DNA of 34,642 nt from an uncultured Azospirillum sp. (GCA_900538765.1 UQAB01000018.1:1-34642), one strand, 5' to 3'; counted from the first letter of the stretch, positions 1 through 7,951 are shown. Notes: generated from the sequence alone by a model not told the origin. Made by a program: numbers and translations.

Positions 1-72
1 ATGACGTTTGCGGCGGCAGTCGCGCAATTTTAGTCCCAGCCTTTTGAAGAAATCTGTTTTGCTCTTTTTCAT
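1..72 (-). CDS. 5' end of an unidentified gene behind leader copy 1 (partial)
   Basis: An ATG at 72 (minus strand) opens a frame of 24 codons that runs off the window edge without a stop. The visible residues begin MKKSKTDFFKRLGLKLR and are very basic, with no hydrophobic signal-peptide core. A strong AAGGAG Shine-Dalgarno lies about 9 nt upstream, at the end of a structured leader. The other two leader copies precede genes starting MMKL[KE]FLL, so this gene belongs to a different family or has lost that start. Too little is visible for a function. Confidence 0.55.
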   Translation of the reverse strand, partial: MKKSKTDFFKRLGLKLRDCRRKRH

Positions 73-257
73 TTTCTAAAGCTCCTTGTTTGAATAAAAC
101 AAACTCTCCGATGTCAACAAAACAAAGGAGAGTGGAGCTGAAAAACTGTAGTTAGTCAGTCGCTGTTATTCGATATATTACCAGCACTCCACTCCATGAG
201 TGGATATTTTCTAACTAGGTGTTTTTCAGACACCGCAGACAGAACGCCTGTCTGCAT
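73..257 (-). promoter_or_regulatory. Structured 5' leader RNA, copy 1
   Basis: This is one of three copies in the window of a roughly 180-nt leader. On the minus strand it has a perfect 8-bp hairpin with a GCGTT loop (255-235). Next is a small hairpin GGTGT/ACACC (234-218) whose loop can pair with GTTTTTCAG (146-138). A helix TAGTTAG (217-211) / CTAACTA (155-149) encloses a TCCACT/AGTGGA hairpin (204-188) and an AATAT...GAATA loop. Last comes a CTCC-rich strand able to pair with the Shine-Dalgarno. The enclosing helix has a different sequence in each copy but always pairs, which argues for a functional RNA. Confidence 0.8.
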
Positions 258-262
258 TTGTT

Positions 263-291
263 ACTGTAGCTGAGGCGTGAGGAAATGTAAA
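263..291 (-). promoter_or_regulatory. Promoter of leader copy 1
   Basis: TTTACA (291-286), a 17-nt spacer and TACAGT (268-263) lie just upstream of the leader. The other two leaders have the same layout, TTTACA-17-TACACT and TTTACT-17-TACACT. The expected transcription start is near 257, at the first hairpin. Confidence 0.7.
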
Positions 292-299
292 GGGATTTT

Positions 300-530
300 T
301 TGCGGGGAGCCCCCGCGTGGAAGCTGGGGCAGCTTCACCCCATCGGTTAGCTGCTGGTTGTCCCGTGCATAAAGAGGCGCGATGCTTAGATAGGAGATAC
401 CGTGAGAAAGAGGAATGTCATCCTTGGAGGAACACGCTGTAAGAGCGTGTGACATCCGGGGATTCAGGTGAAAATATGGAATCTTTGTTTTACCTGGATG
501 TCCGGATTAAATCCGAACATGACGTTCTTT
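300..530. repeat. Mosaic intergenic repeat with several palindromes (copy A)
   Basis: I see no credible gene here. The segment at 350-394 is close to 30476-30520, with only a few differences. The stretch after 415 holds nested inverted repeats: an ACACGCT/AGCGTGT hairpin, a CAGGT-AAAA/TTTT-ACCTG hairpin, and GACATCC/GGATGTC-type words that recur near 9660. An open frame covering 261-455 is made of this repeat and is not a gene. Confidence 0.6.
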
Positions 531-571
531 TGCTTGGGTAGGGTTACGGTTTTGTTGGGGGATTGAGAAAC

Positions 572-603
572 AAAAAAACCTTCCGGTTAGGGAAGGTTTT
601 TTT
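572..603 (-). terminator. Intrinsic terminator of the tRNA operon
   Basis: The hairpin AACCTTCC/GGAAGGTT is flanked by A-runs on the left and T-runs on the right, so it can act in both directions. It sits directly downstream of tRNA-Asn on the minus strand. Confidence 0.8.
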
Positions 604-605
604 AG

Positions 606-680
606 TGGCTCCGACTGTTGGGATCGAACCAACGACCAATCGGTTAACAGCCGATTGCTCTACCGCTGAGCTAAGTCGGA
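606..680 (-). tRNA. tRNA-Asn (GTT)
   Basis: The minus strand reads as a complete cloverleaf: acceptor TCCGACT pairs with AGTCGGA, the anticodon loop is CTGTTAA, and the T-loop is of the GGTTCGATCC type. The 3' CCA is encoded (complement of 606-608). It is the second gene of a two-tRNA unit with tRNA-Cys, 9 nt downstream of it, and is followed by an intrinsic terminator. Confidence 0.97.
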
Positions 681-689
681 ATAATATTT

Positions 690-763
690 TGGAGGCCGGT
701 ACCGGAATTGAACCGATATCAAAGGATTTGCAGTCCTCTGCATAACCATTCTGCCAACCGGCC
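690..763 (-). tRNA. tRNA-Cys (GCA)
   Basis: The minus strand gives the acceptor GGCCGGT/ACCGGCC, discriminator T, an encoded CCA (complement of 690-692) and the anticodon loop ACTGCAA with anticodon GCA. It is the first gene after the promoter of the Cys-Asn tRNA operon. Confidence 0.97.
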
Positions 764-799
764 AATTGTGTGAGTACCTTTTCGCTCTCAACGTAGGTA

Positions 800-827
800 T
801 TTATACAACTTTTTCCGTCGTCGTCAA
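800..827 (-). promoter_or_regulatory. Promoter of the tRNA-Cys/Asn operon
   Basis: On the minus strand TTGACG (827-822), a 16-nt spacer and TATAAA (805-800) form a near-consensus sigma-70 promoter. Transcription would begin about 30 nt before tRNA-Cys. Confidence 0.75.
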
Positions 828-978
828 GAGGAAAATTTAATTTTTTTCAAAAAAAATTGTTTTTATTGTAATATCAGTTTGTTACCTTAAAACTTTTTTT
901 ATCGGGCAGTCGGGTTGCTTTATTTTTTTATTGGAAAGCTGTTTCCGGGCGGTGTTTATGCACTCTGGTTCCCGGGGG

Positions 979-2820
979 TTACTCCGCCGCTTTGTCTTCC
1001 TCCGGCAGAGCTGCCAGTTTTTCGGCAATCAGTTCCTGATTATAGGGCAGGGGCGTTTCCGCTTTCATGCCTTCGGCAATTTTTTTACGGACAGCCTTTA
1101 TGTCCAACTCGCCGGAATCGTCTTTCATTTTCAGGGTATGCTTCCACTGGAAAGACGCTTCGGTTTTGCGGCCGGACTGCCAGTAAGCGTCGCCGAGATG
1201 GTCGTTAATCAGTGCGTTGGCGGGTTCGAGTTCCGAGGCTTTTTCGAGGTAGAAAACAGCGTCGTCATAGCGTCCGAGTTTATACAGCGCCCAGCCGAGG
1301 CTGTCGGAGATGTGGCCGTCGTTCGGCGCCTGATTGTAAGCGTCGACAATCAGCGCAAAGGCTTCGTTAATATGCTTGCCGCGTTTCAGCCAGCTGTAAC
1401 CGAGATAATTCTGCACATAGTAATGTCCCTGTCCGAGCGCCAGTGCCTGTGACAGATATTTTTCAGCGCGTTTCATCTCATCAAGCTGTTCGTAGCACAT
1501 GCCCATGGCGTAGTAAATAATCCACTTGCTGTCGCTGTTGCCTTTGAGGTTGTCGAGGGCTTTTTTGTAATATTCAATGGCTTCTTCGTTGTTGCCGTTG
1601 ATGCGCAAAACGTCGCCGAGATCCATCATAATCTGAGGATTGTCGGGATAATCGTCGGCCAGGGTTTTGAGGAGCAGCTCGGCGCCTTTATAATCCTGCA
1701 CGGCGACGTAATTCGCGGCTTTTTTCAGCTGAACGGAATTATATGCCGGGGAGCTTTCGGGGATGTCGTCATAGGCGGCATTGGCGTCGGCATACATGCC
1801 GCGGCCTTCCAGAATGTCAGCAAGGAGGAGTTTGGCGAGGTCATATTTGGGGTTGGCATAAATCGACAGACAGATGAAAATATGGGCAATGTCAACGCCG
1901 TTTTCCCCCTGGCGCATGGTGGCGGCAATATTAAACAGGGCTTCGGATAAGCCGACGTTGGCGCCGGTGATGAGCGGCGCGGTGTTTTCGGGGTCGGCGT
2001 CGGCATTGTCTTTGGCCAGGTTGCGGAGCATATCGACCAGGAGCTTATCGTCGTTATATTTTTGCGACAGGGCGACGGCTTTGTCTTTCTGGCCGTTGCG
2101 GATATAAAAATTGGTGATGATCTGTAAGGCGCGGAAAGACATCTCCGCACTTTCTTCGTTGACGATGACTTCATAGTTGCGGCGGGCTTCATCAGTACGG
2201 CCGAAATAATCGTTAATCATACCGGCGTGGAAGCTGTACAGCGCCTTGAAGCTCGGTTCTTTTTTGAGCGGCTCAAGCGCTTTAAGGGCTTTGTCCGGCT
2301 GGTTCATGCCGGCGTAGGCCCAGGCGTTTGCCAGCGGCGTGATGAAGCCTTCGTAAATGCTGCCCTGGAGGCTGTTCATCTGCGAAATGGCGTCCTGCCA
2401 GCGGCCTTCTTTCATGGCCTGGGTGGCGATGATGATGCGGGTGAAATTGTTTTTGTCGCCCTTATTTAAGGAAATCTGCGCGTATTCGGCGGCTTCTTTG
2501 ACGCGCCCTTTGGAGGCAAGGATGACGTAAATGCTGCTGAGCAGGGCTTCGTTGTCGGGGTCGCGGTCAGCGGCAACGCTGTAATAGTCGGCGGCGGCGT
2601 TAAAATTTTTGCGCAGGTGGGCAACGCGTCCGGCCAGATAAGCGCCGTAAGCGATGTTCTTTTTCCCGGCGGGAGCTTTGGTGCTGTCCGCTTTGTCCTG
2701 TCCGGCAAGCGGTTCCGGTTTGGCCGGGGTGCTTGGGATTGCCTCCAGTTCATACTGGGAGCAGGAGATGAAAAGGCTGAGGCCGAGAAGCGTTATGAAT
2801 ATGCCGCGAAGTTTTGACAT
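979..2820 (-). CDS. TPR-repeat outer-envelope lipoprotein
   Basis: This 613-residue protein starts with a hydrophobic signal and a lipobox-like stretch ending at Cys20 (LSLFISC). It is therefore probably lipid-anchored, facing the periplasm. The rest is a helical solenoid of tetratricopeptide repeats. The clearest are near residues 395-570, with the typical pattern of a G/Y pair and a later P, as in NEEAIEYYKKAL, MKRAEKYLSQALALGQG and YDDAVFYLEKASELEPANAL. TPR proteins of this type are scaffolds for envelope complexes; no partner can be named from sequence. Its promoter faces away from the uracil-DNA glycosylase gene, so the two are divergent. The C-terminus is acidic (EEDKAAE). Confidence 0.9.
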   Translation of the reverse strand: MSKLRGIFITLLGLSLFISCSQYELEAIPSTPAKPEPLAGQDKADSTKAPAGKKNIAYGAYLAGRVAHLRKNFNAAADYYSVAADRDPDNEALLSSIYVILASKGRVKEAAEYAQISLNKGDKNNFTRIIIATQAMKEGRWQDAISQMNSLQGSIYEGFITPLANAWAYAGMNQPDKALKALEPLKKEPSFKALYSFHAGMINDYFGRTDEARRNYEVIVNEESAEMSFRALQIITNFYIRNGQKDKAVALSQKYNDDKLLVDMLRNLAKDNADADPENTAPLITGANVGLSEALFNIAATMRQGENGVDIAHIFICLSIYANPKYDLAKLLLADILEGRGMYADANAAYDDIPESSPAYNSVQLKKAANYVAVQDYKGAELLLKTLADDYPDNPQIMMDLGDVLRINGNNEEAIEYYKKALDNLKGNSDSKWIIYYAMGMCYEQLDEMKRAEKYLSQALALGQGHYYVQNYLGYSWLKRGKHINEAFALIVDAYNQAPNDGHISDSLGWALYKLGRYDDAVFYLEKASELEPANALINDHLGDAYWQSGRKTEASFQWKHTLKMKDDSGELDIKAVRKKIAEGMKAETPLPYNQELIAEKLAALPEEDKAAE

Positions 2821-2853
2821 GCTGTTTTTTTACCCTGAATTTTGACTCTGTGC

Positions 2854-2881
2854 ATTGTACCGCAGTTTTTAAATGATACAA
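2854..2881 (-). promoter_or_regulatory. Promoter of the TPR lipoprotein gene
   Basis: TTGTAT (2881-2876), a 16-nt spacer and TACAAT (2859-2854) are read on the minus strand, about 34 nt before the ATG. Confidence 0.6.
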
Positions 2882-2977
2882 CCATAATCGTATGTTTTTA
2901 TACTATATATGTGTAAATATTTTATTTTTAAAATGTTTATGCTTGAAAAAATTTCGATTTAGTTTAGCCTAGGGCGC

Positions 2978-3820
2978 ATGAATGATGAAAATTTGAGCAT
3001 AAAGGACATATTGGATTGGTACGTTGCGGCCGGCGTCGACGAGATTGTGGGCGACGTGCCGTTCGGCAAGGACACGTCAGCCGGGGAAAAGGCGGCGGTC
3101 AGAATTGCGCCGAAGCCCGACTCTGTGGTCAAGCCGGTCGGTTTGGCAACGCATCCGGTTCAGGCAGAATCGACGGCGGAGGGGCGCAAGGCGACGACTG
3201 AACTGGCGCAGGCGACGATTAATGCCTGCAAAAATGCCCGCGAATTGTGCGAGAAAGCCGGAACATTGGAAGAGCTTAAGGAACTGGTGGAAAAATTTGA
3301 GGGCTGCGCGCTGAAACTGACGGCGACGCGGACGGTTTTCGGCCACGGCAGTGCGTCGGCGCGGATTATGCTTATCGGCGAGGCGCCGGGAGCGGACGAG
3401 GATCGTACCGGGGTGCCTTTTGTCGGACGCAGCGGCCATTTGCTGGACTTAATCCTCAAAGCGGCGGGCTATGACCGGGAAAACGACTGCTTTATCAGCA
3501 ACGTTCTGCCTTGGCGTCCGCCCGGGAATCGCACGCCGACAACGGCGGAAGTGGCGGTGTGTCTGCCGTTTTTGAAAAGGCAGATTGATATGGTTCAACC
3601 CGAGGCGCTGGTGCTGCTCGGCGGCAGTGCGGCCAATGCCTTGCTCGAAAATGAAGAGCCGATTTCCAGAATGCGCGGCAAGTGGCTGGACTATAAGGAC
3701 GGCAGCGGGCGGATTATTCCGGTAATGGCAACCTTTCACCCGGCTTATCTGCTGCGCAATGCCGGACAGAAGGCTAAAATCTGGGCCGACTTTCTGCGCC
3801 TGAATAAAAAAATTTCCTAA
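2978..3820 (+). CDS. Uracil-DNA glycosylase, family 4 type
   Basis: The 280-residue product should remove uracil from DNA and start base-excision repair. The catalytic domain occupies about residues 105-278. It shows GEAPGADEDRTGVPFVGRSG (water-activating loop and uracil pocket), SNVLPWRPPGNRTPT, and the late ATFHPAYLLRN motif. The first 100 residues are a low-conservation extension, as in other alphaproteobacterial members. Classical family 4 enzymes bind a 4Fe-4S cluster through four cysteines. Here only two equivalents remain (EGCALK and AVCLPFL); the CxxC partner and the Cys before RPP (here W) are missing. The gene is single and divergent from the TPR lipoprotein. The Shine-Dalgarno is weak. 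Confidence 0.93.
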   Translation: MNDENLSIKDILDWYVAAGVDEIVGDVPFGKDTSAGEKAAVRIAPKPDSVVKPVGLATHPVQAESTAEGRKATTELAQATINACKNARELCEKAGTLEELKELVEKFEGCALKLTATRTVFGHGSASARIMLIGEAPGADEDRTGVPFVGRSGHLLDLILKAAGYDRENDCFISNVLPWRPPGNRTPTTAEVAVCLPFLKRQIDMVQPEALVLLGGSAANALLENEEPISRMRGKWLDYKDGSGRIIPVMATFHPAYLLRNAGQKAKIWADFLRLNKKIS

Positions 3821-3853
3821 AGTTATCCAACATATTATTACTTTGTTCATAAT

Positions 3854-3881
3854 TTGTTGGTATTTTAAGTTTAACTATAAT
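3854..3881 (+). promoter_or_regulatory. Promoter of the secreted-protein gene at 3925
   Basis: TTGTTG (3854-3859), a 16-nt spacer and a perfect TATAAT (3876-3881) lie 43 nt before the ATG. Confidence 0.65.
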
Positions 3882-3924
3882 ATTATTAGGACAAAGTTGA
3901 AATTTTTATTTAGGGAAACTAAAG

Positions 3925-4839
3925 ATGAACAATAGCAAAATTTTTCTTTCTGTTTTGGGCTTGCTGGCCGGCGGCTGCGCTTTTTCTGCTTCCGCTTTGG
4001 CCGCTGACAGCGAGGCGGTGCTGTTTAAAATCCATGACGTTCAGCCGATTAAAGGCACGTTAGAGCAGACTGTGGCTTGTGATTATGATGTGACGTTTTA
4101 CAACCGTTCGCAAAAAGACCTTTCATCCGCTTCCCTGCTGCTGACCTGGACGGACAGCACGATTGATACGGTTATTCTGAACGAGAAAAACAAAGACGCG
4201 CGTGAAGGGCGGCAGGGCTTTAACCAGGCTATCGCCGATATGGAAGCCAATTCTCCGGTGCAGGTCAGTTCCCAGCTCGAAGTTCCGGCTCTTGCACCGC
4301 AGAAACAGGTTTCTATTCATGCCAGAATCCAGTCTGACCGCTGTTTCCTTTTGACCGGCCCGGTCGATGTTCAGGTGAAGACCTGTAATATTAAAGGCAA
4401 TGCTGACACATCTTCCCGCAGCCGTTATGCCTCTAATTCCGGCGGTACTTCCTGTGACGGTTTGTTTGTGTTTGTTTCTCCTGAAAATCCGGAATACTAT
4501 CGGGAATTTAGACCAATTTCCTATGATGATGAAAAGATTCAGTCCGAAAAACGCCGCAATCAGGAAAGAACTGACATCAACACGCAGTATGACGCCGTTG
4601 TTAATGAGATTTCAAAAATTTCAACCGTCTTGGAAGGCATTAAGAGCGATGTGCCTTTGGCTCCGGTTAAAAAGCCGAAACCGGCAGTAAGCGAAGCGGA
4701 AGCCGAGCAACTGACAGACAAGCTGCAGAGCCTTTTCCCGAATGCTGAGGTTCCGGCTCTGGTCGAAGCTCCGGCAGCGGAAGCGGCTAATCCTCCGGTT
4801 GCCGAAAATGCGCCGGCTGCCGACACCGCGGCGAAATAG
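3925..4839 (+). CDS. Secreted protein of unknown function, paralogue of the next gene
   Basis: This 304-residue protein has a clear signal peptide with cleavage after SASALA (about residue 26). I do not recognise a named family. The core at about 30-200 looks like a beta-rich domain with paired cysteines: VACDYDVTFYN, DRCFLLTGPVDVQVKTCN and TSCDGLFVFVS. The same order of elements (DV/ATCSMRF, GCYSM...VIVNRC, EECAGK) occurs in the next gene, so the two are probably diverged paralogues. A helical stretch follows (about 205-255). The tail is rich in Ala, Pro and Glu and looks disordered. It has its own promoter and an AGGGA Shine-Dalgarno. A periplasmic or secretion-system accessory role is possible but unsupported. 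Confidence 0.8.
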   Translation: MNNSKIFLSVLGLLAGGCAFSASALAADSEAVLFKIHDVQPIKGTLEQTVACDYDVTFYNRSQKDLSSASLLLTWTDSTIDTVILNEKNKDAREGRQGFNQAIADMEANSPVQVSSQLEVPALAPQKQVSIHARIQSDRCFLLTGPVDVQVKTCNIKGNADTSSRSRYASNSGGTSCDGLFVFVSPENPEYYREFRPISYDDEKIQSEKRRNQERTDINTQYDAVVNEISKISTVLEGIKSDVPLAPVKKPKPAVSEAEAEQLTDKLQSLFPNAEVPALVEAPAAEAANPPVAENAPAADTAAK

Positions 4840-4857
4840 CTTTTCTTTAGTTTATGC

Positions 4858-4904
4858 GCCGCAGCGGTTTTCAGGCTGCGGCGTGCCCGTGTAAAAATTT
4901 TTTT
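4858..4904 (+). terminator. Hairpin plus T-run between the two secreted-protein genes
   Basis: GCCGCAGC/GCTGCGGC forms a strong stem (4858-4882), and a T-run follows only after about 15 nt. The distance is too long for a classical terminator, so it may instead attenuate or stabilise the upstream mRNA. Confidence 0.35.
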
Positions 4905-4923
4905 CCGAAAGTTTGGCCCACAA

Positions 4924-5694
4924 ATGAAATATGCAGGATTAAATATTTGCAGAGGCTTGAAAATTTTGATTTTGGCGGCTTTGCTGACCGGCGGGATTTC
5001 CGCTGCGGGCAAAGCCCAAATTTTTGGTGACAGCGAAGATGCAGCCCAAGGCTCTTCATCCTATACCCGCAACCGTTCCGCCGCACCGGGCAGCAGTACC
5101 GTAAACAGGCGGGCGTCAAGCGGTAATACGGCGGCTAACAGGTCGGCAGGGCGCACTTCCGGGAATGCGGCCCGGTCCAATCCGAACCTGCGGCGCAATT
5201 ATCTGACCGGGCAAGATGCCCCCGCCACAGCAAAGTCATCTGCGCAGAATCCTAACCGCAAATTTCAGACGTTGGCGCCGACGGAAGACGGCTCAAAGCG
5301 CGGCGGTATTGCCATGGGGCAGGTTATTCGCAGTCGTGACGGCAATCTGGAAGTTGCCGATGTTTCTTCAATCTTTTTGTTTTATGACAATTTTTCGGTT
5401 CGCCGCGGTTTGTCCGGTGATGTGACCTGCAGTATGCGTTTTATCGTCATGACGACGCTCGACCGCAAACTGAACAGTCTCAGTGTCAAGCTCAAATGGC
5501 CGAACATGGAAACGGCGCTGAATTTTAACGATGTAGCGCCGAATATCGAAAATTATTTTGACTATACTTTGGTTGGCGACGGTTGCTATTCTATGGATAA
5601 AATACCCAATGTCATTGTTAACCGCTGCCGTGTTGCGCGCATGTCTCAAGAGGAGTGTGCGGGAAAGATTAAGTGGCTGCAAAAATTTATGTAG
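4924..5694 (+). CDS. Secreted protein of unknown function with low-complexity linker
   Basis: This 256-residue product has a signal peptide (LKILILAALLTGGISAAGKA, cleavage near residue 31). A Ser/Asn/Arg/Ala-rich low-complexity stretch of about 80 residues follows, then a compact C-terminal domain (about 135-256). That domain repeats the cysteine-containing beta pattern of the preceding gene: FLFYDNFSVRRGLSGDVTCS, LNSLSVKLKWPN, DGCYSMDKIP and a final ECAGKIKWL. It lies 84 nt after its paralogue and may be read from the same promoter. The Shine-Dalgarno is poor. I know no family assignment for it. Confidence 0.75.
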   Translation: MKYAGLNICRGLKILILAALLTGGISAAGKAQIFGDSEDAAQGSSSYTRNRSAAPGSSTVNRRASSGNTAANRSAGRTSGNAARSNPNLRRNYLTGQDAPATAKSSAQNPNRKFQTLAPTEDGSKRGGIAMGQVIRSRDGNLEVADVSSIFLFYDNFSVRRGLSGDVTCSMRFIVMTTLDRKLNSLSVKLKWPNMETALNFNDVAPNIENYFDYTLVGDGCYSMDKIPNVIVNRCRVARMSQEECAGKIKWLQKFM

Positions 5695-5697
5695 ATT

Positions 5698-6028
5698 AAA
5701 AGTTCGTATTTTGGGCTATTAGGGCGTTGTCATCGGGTTGAAAGTTTCCTCACGTACTTCTATGTACGCTGCGGTACTTTCACCCTCGACGCCTACTACT
5801 AGCCTCAAACTCCGAACTTTTAGTAAAAGTTCGTATTTTGGACTATTAGTACAGAAACTGCGAGTAAACCGCTAAGTCATGTACTGGTGTGTACACTCCT
5901 GTCGCGGTTTCTCTGGTTTCTTACTACTAGCCTCAAACTCCGAACTTTTAGTAAAAGCGCGCTCTATGGTCGATTAGTACAGATTTAGCGGGGCAGAAAA
6001 ATGCTCATCCGCACTTTCCGAACTTTTA
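5698..6028. repeat. Three tandem palindromic repeat units
   Basis: Units lie at 5698-5822, 5825-5950 and a shorter, decayed one at 5953-6028. The first two start AAAAGTTCGTATTTTGG, and all end CGAACTTTTA, so each unit is bounded by an inverted repeat. The two full units share TACTACTAGCCTCAAACTC near the right end. The interiors differ between units, but each contains its own inverted repeat (for example GTTGAAAGT/ACTTTC and AGAAACTGCG/CGCGGTTTCT). The array fills the gap before the transglycosylase gene, with no gene inside. The same left end reappears right after galE at 34568. Confidence 0.8.
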
Positions 6029-6142
6029 CAGCGGCTAAGAGCTAAGATTGTTTATTATCTGTTTGGGCATTTCTTATTTATTATCAATATTAGCGGTGTG
6101 GGTTAGTCGGTAAAGTTTTTTTTGTTTCACAGGGGATTACGG

Positions 6143-7951
6143 GTGAAGATATTTTTTAGAATTTTTTTGGGGGGTTTACTGGCTGTTCATGCAGTGTCCG
6201 TTTCAGCAGCGGAGGCAGAAACAAAGCGGGTGGAGTATCAGGTTGATCCGCAGGTTTTACAGCAGAAAATCGATGCCGACGTTTATCGCCTGATTTTGGA
6301 GCAGGGCTATGTTTCCCGCGATGATGTCAAGACTTACAAGAATATTTTCAAGGCTCTGAACGAGGGGGACATTGAAGAAGCGGCGGATTTGTCCGCCGAT
6401 TTGGACAACGATGTTTTGGCCGGGCATGTTCTGGCTGAGAAATATTTATCCAAAGACTATCAATCGACTTATGAAGAGTTGAAAGACTGGCTGCTGAATT
6501 ATGCCGATAATCCGCAGTCCCAGCGGATTTATAATCTGGCAAAGCGCAAAGCCGGTGCAAAAGCCGCTGCGGAAGATTTGCCCGACCCCAAGCTCTTGCG
6601 TTTGGACACCTATAACCGCAGCCTTTATGCCAATGATATGGCCGCTTATGAAAATCTGAGCCCGGCGCGCAAGAAAATCGTGCAGAAAAACGTGACGCTG
6701 TTTTATAAATATCTGCGGCAGGGGAAGACGCTGAAAGCCCGCCGTGTTTTGGAAAACAAGCGTTTTCGGATGGCTGTTCCCGATAAATACTGGGATGAGA
6801 TGAGCGCGGCTCTGGCGCAGGAATATTTTCTGGACAATCAGGACAAGCTGGCTTTGCAGTGGACGCTGAAACCGATGCGGCGCAGCCATAATCCGACGGC
6901 CTATTGGATTGCCGGTCTGGCATCATGGCGGCAGAAAAAAATCAGCGCCGCCGCCGGGTATTTTGCCAAGCTTGGCGCCATGAAAGGCAAAGACGAATGG
7001 CTGGAGGCCGCCGGAGCTTATTGGGCATACCGTTGTTATGACCGTTTGAAACAAAGAGGAAACGCCCGCAGGCAACTTGAGCGCGCAGCGGTTTATCAGC
7101 GCACGTTTCATGGTATTCTGGCGTCTTATGTGCTGGGCTTGAAAATTGACTACAACTGGTCGGGGGCGACTTATTGGAACGATTTTTCTTCACCGGATTA
7201 TGCCGAAAATCTGGCGTCTTCAAGCGCCGTTCGCCGCGCGGTTGTGCTCTTTCATGCCAAGCGTCCCGATTTGGCGGAAAAAGAGCTGGCTTATGCTTAT
7301 GAAAATATGAATGAGAAACAGCGGGAAGCCGTTTTGTTTCTGCTTAATCACAACGAACGACACAGTATGGTCATTCGTTTGGCGAATACATTGCACGATC
7401 ATGAAAAAGGTGTTTTTTATGACAGTCTCGCTTATCCGGTTCCTGCCTTTCTGCCGGAGGAAATGCGCGGGGACAAGGCGTTGGTTCTGGCTGTCAGCCG
7501 TCAGGAATCGAATTTTAACCCTTATGCCAGGAGTTCGGCCGGCGCTTGCGGCCTGATGCAGGTGATGCCGAACACGGCTTATCATGTGAGCGGCAACAGC
7601 CAGGACAAAAAAGACCTGCGCCGCCTGTTTGATATTTCCTATAACCTGGAAGTGGGGCAAAAATATTTGGAATATCTGCTTAACAAGCCCTATATCGGCG
7701 GCAATTTGTTTTATATGCTGGCGGCTTATAACGCCGGGCCGGGAAACCTGGTCAAATGGATGAAGACAATGCGCTATCAGAATGATCCGCTGTTGTTTAT
7801 TGAGGTTATTCCGGCGCGGCAGACGCGTTTGTATATTGAGCGGGTGATGGCTAATTACTGGATTTACAGCATGCAGCTTGGCCTTCCCGGCGGGGAACGG
7901 ACGCTGCAGGCGGCAGCTGACGGAAAATTTCCGCTTTTGGAAGAAGATTAA
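6143..7951 (+). CDS. Soluble lytic murein transglycosylase (SLT family)
   Basis: The enzyme cleaves the MurNAc-GlcNAc bond of peptidoglycan in the periplasm and forms 1,6-anhydroMurNAc ends. I chose the GTG at 6143 because AGGGGA sits 6 nt upstream and the first residue then opens a clean signal peptide (KIFFRIFLGGLLAVHAV, cleavage near residue 22). A TTG at 6122 in the same frame has no ribosome site. The length is about 602 residues, typical of Slt70-like proteins. The N-terminal two thirds is an alpha-helical superhelix. The C-terminal catalytic domain has the general-acid Glu in SRQESNFNP, then SSAGACGLMQVMP and AAYNAGPGNL. It is a single gene just after the tandem repeats. Confidence 0.93.
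   Translation: MKIFFRIFLGGLLAVHAVSVSAAEAETKRVEYQVDPQVLQQKIDADVYRLILEQGYVSRDDVKTYKNIFKALNEGDIEEAADLSADLDNDVLAGHVLAEKYLSKDYQSTYEELKDWLLNYADNPQSQRIYNLAKRKAGAKAAAEDLPDPKLLRLDTYNRSLYANDMAAYENLSPARKKIVQKNVTLFYKYLRQGKTLKARRVLENKRFRMAVPDKYWDEMSAALAQEYFLDNQDKLALQWTLKPMRRSHNPTAYWIAGLASWRQKKISAAAGYFAKLGAMKGKDEWLEAAGAYWAYRCYDRLKQRGNARRQLERAAVYQRTFHGILASYVLGLKIDYNWSGATYWNDFSSPDYAENLASSSAVRRAVVLFHAKRPDLAEKELAYAYENMNEKQREAVLFLLNHNERHSMVIRLANTLHDHEKGVFYDSLAYPVPAFLPEEMRGDKALVLAVSRQESNFNPYARSSAGACGLMQVMPNTAYHVSGNSQDKKDLRRLFDISYNLEVGQKYLEYLLNKPYIGGNLFYMLAAYNAGPGNLVKWMKTMRYQNDPLLFIEVIPARQTRLYIERVMANYWIYSMQLGLPGGERTLQAAADGKFPLLEED

Noticed and set aside
261..455. 64-residue minus-strand frame
   Set aside because: It is built from the mosaic repeat and the promoter of leader copy 1.
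544..765. Frames across the tRNA genes
   Set aside because: The region is two complete tRNA genes with encoded CCA, a promoter and a terminator.
5698..6028. CRISPR array
   Set aside because: Units are long (76-126 nt), share only their ends, have no short regular repeat and spacer pattern, and no cas gene is near.
6122..6142. TTG start of the lytic transglycosylase
   Set aside because: The ribosome site AGGGGA is downstream of it and is well placed for GTG 6143, which also starts a better signal peptide.
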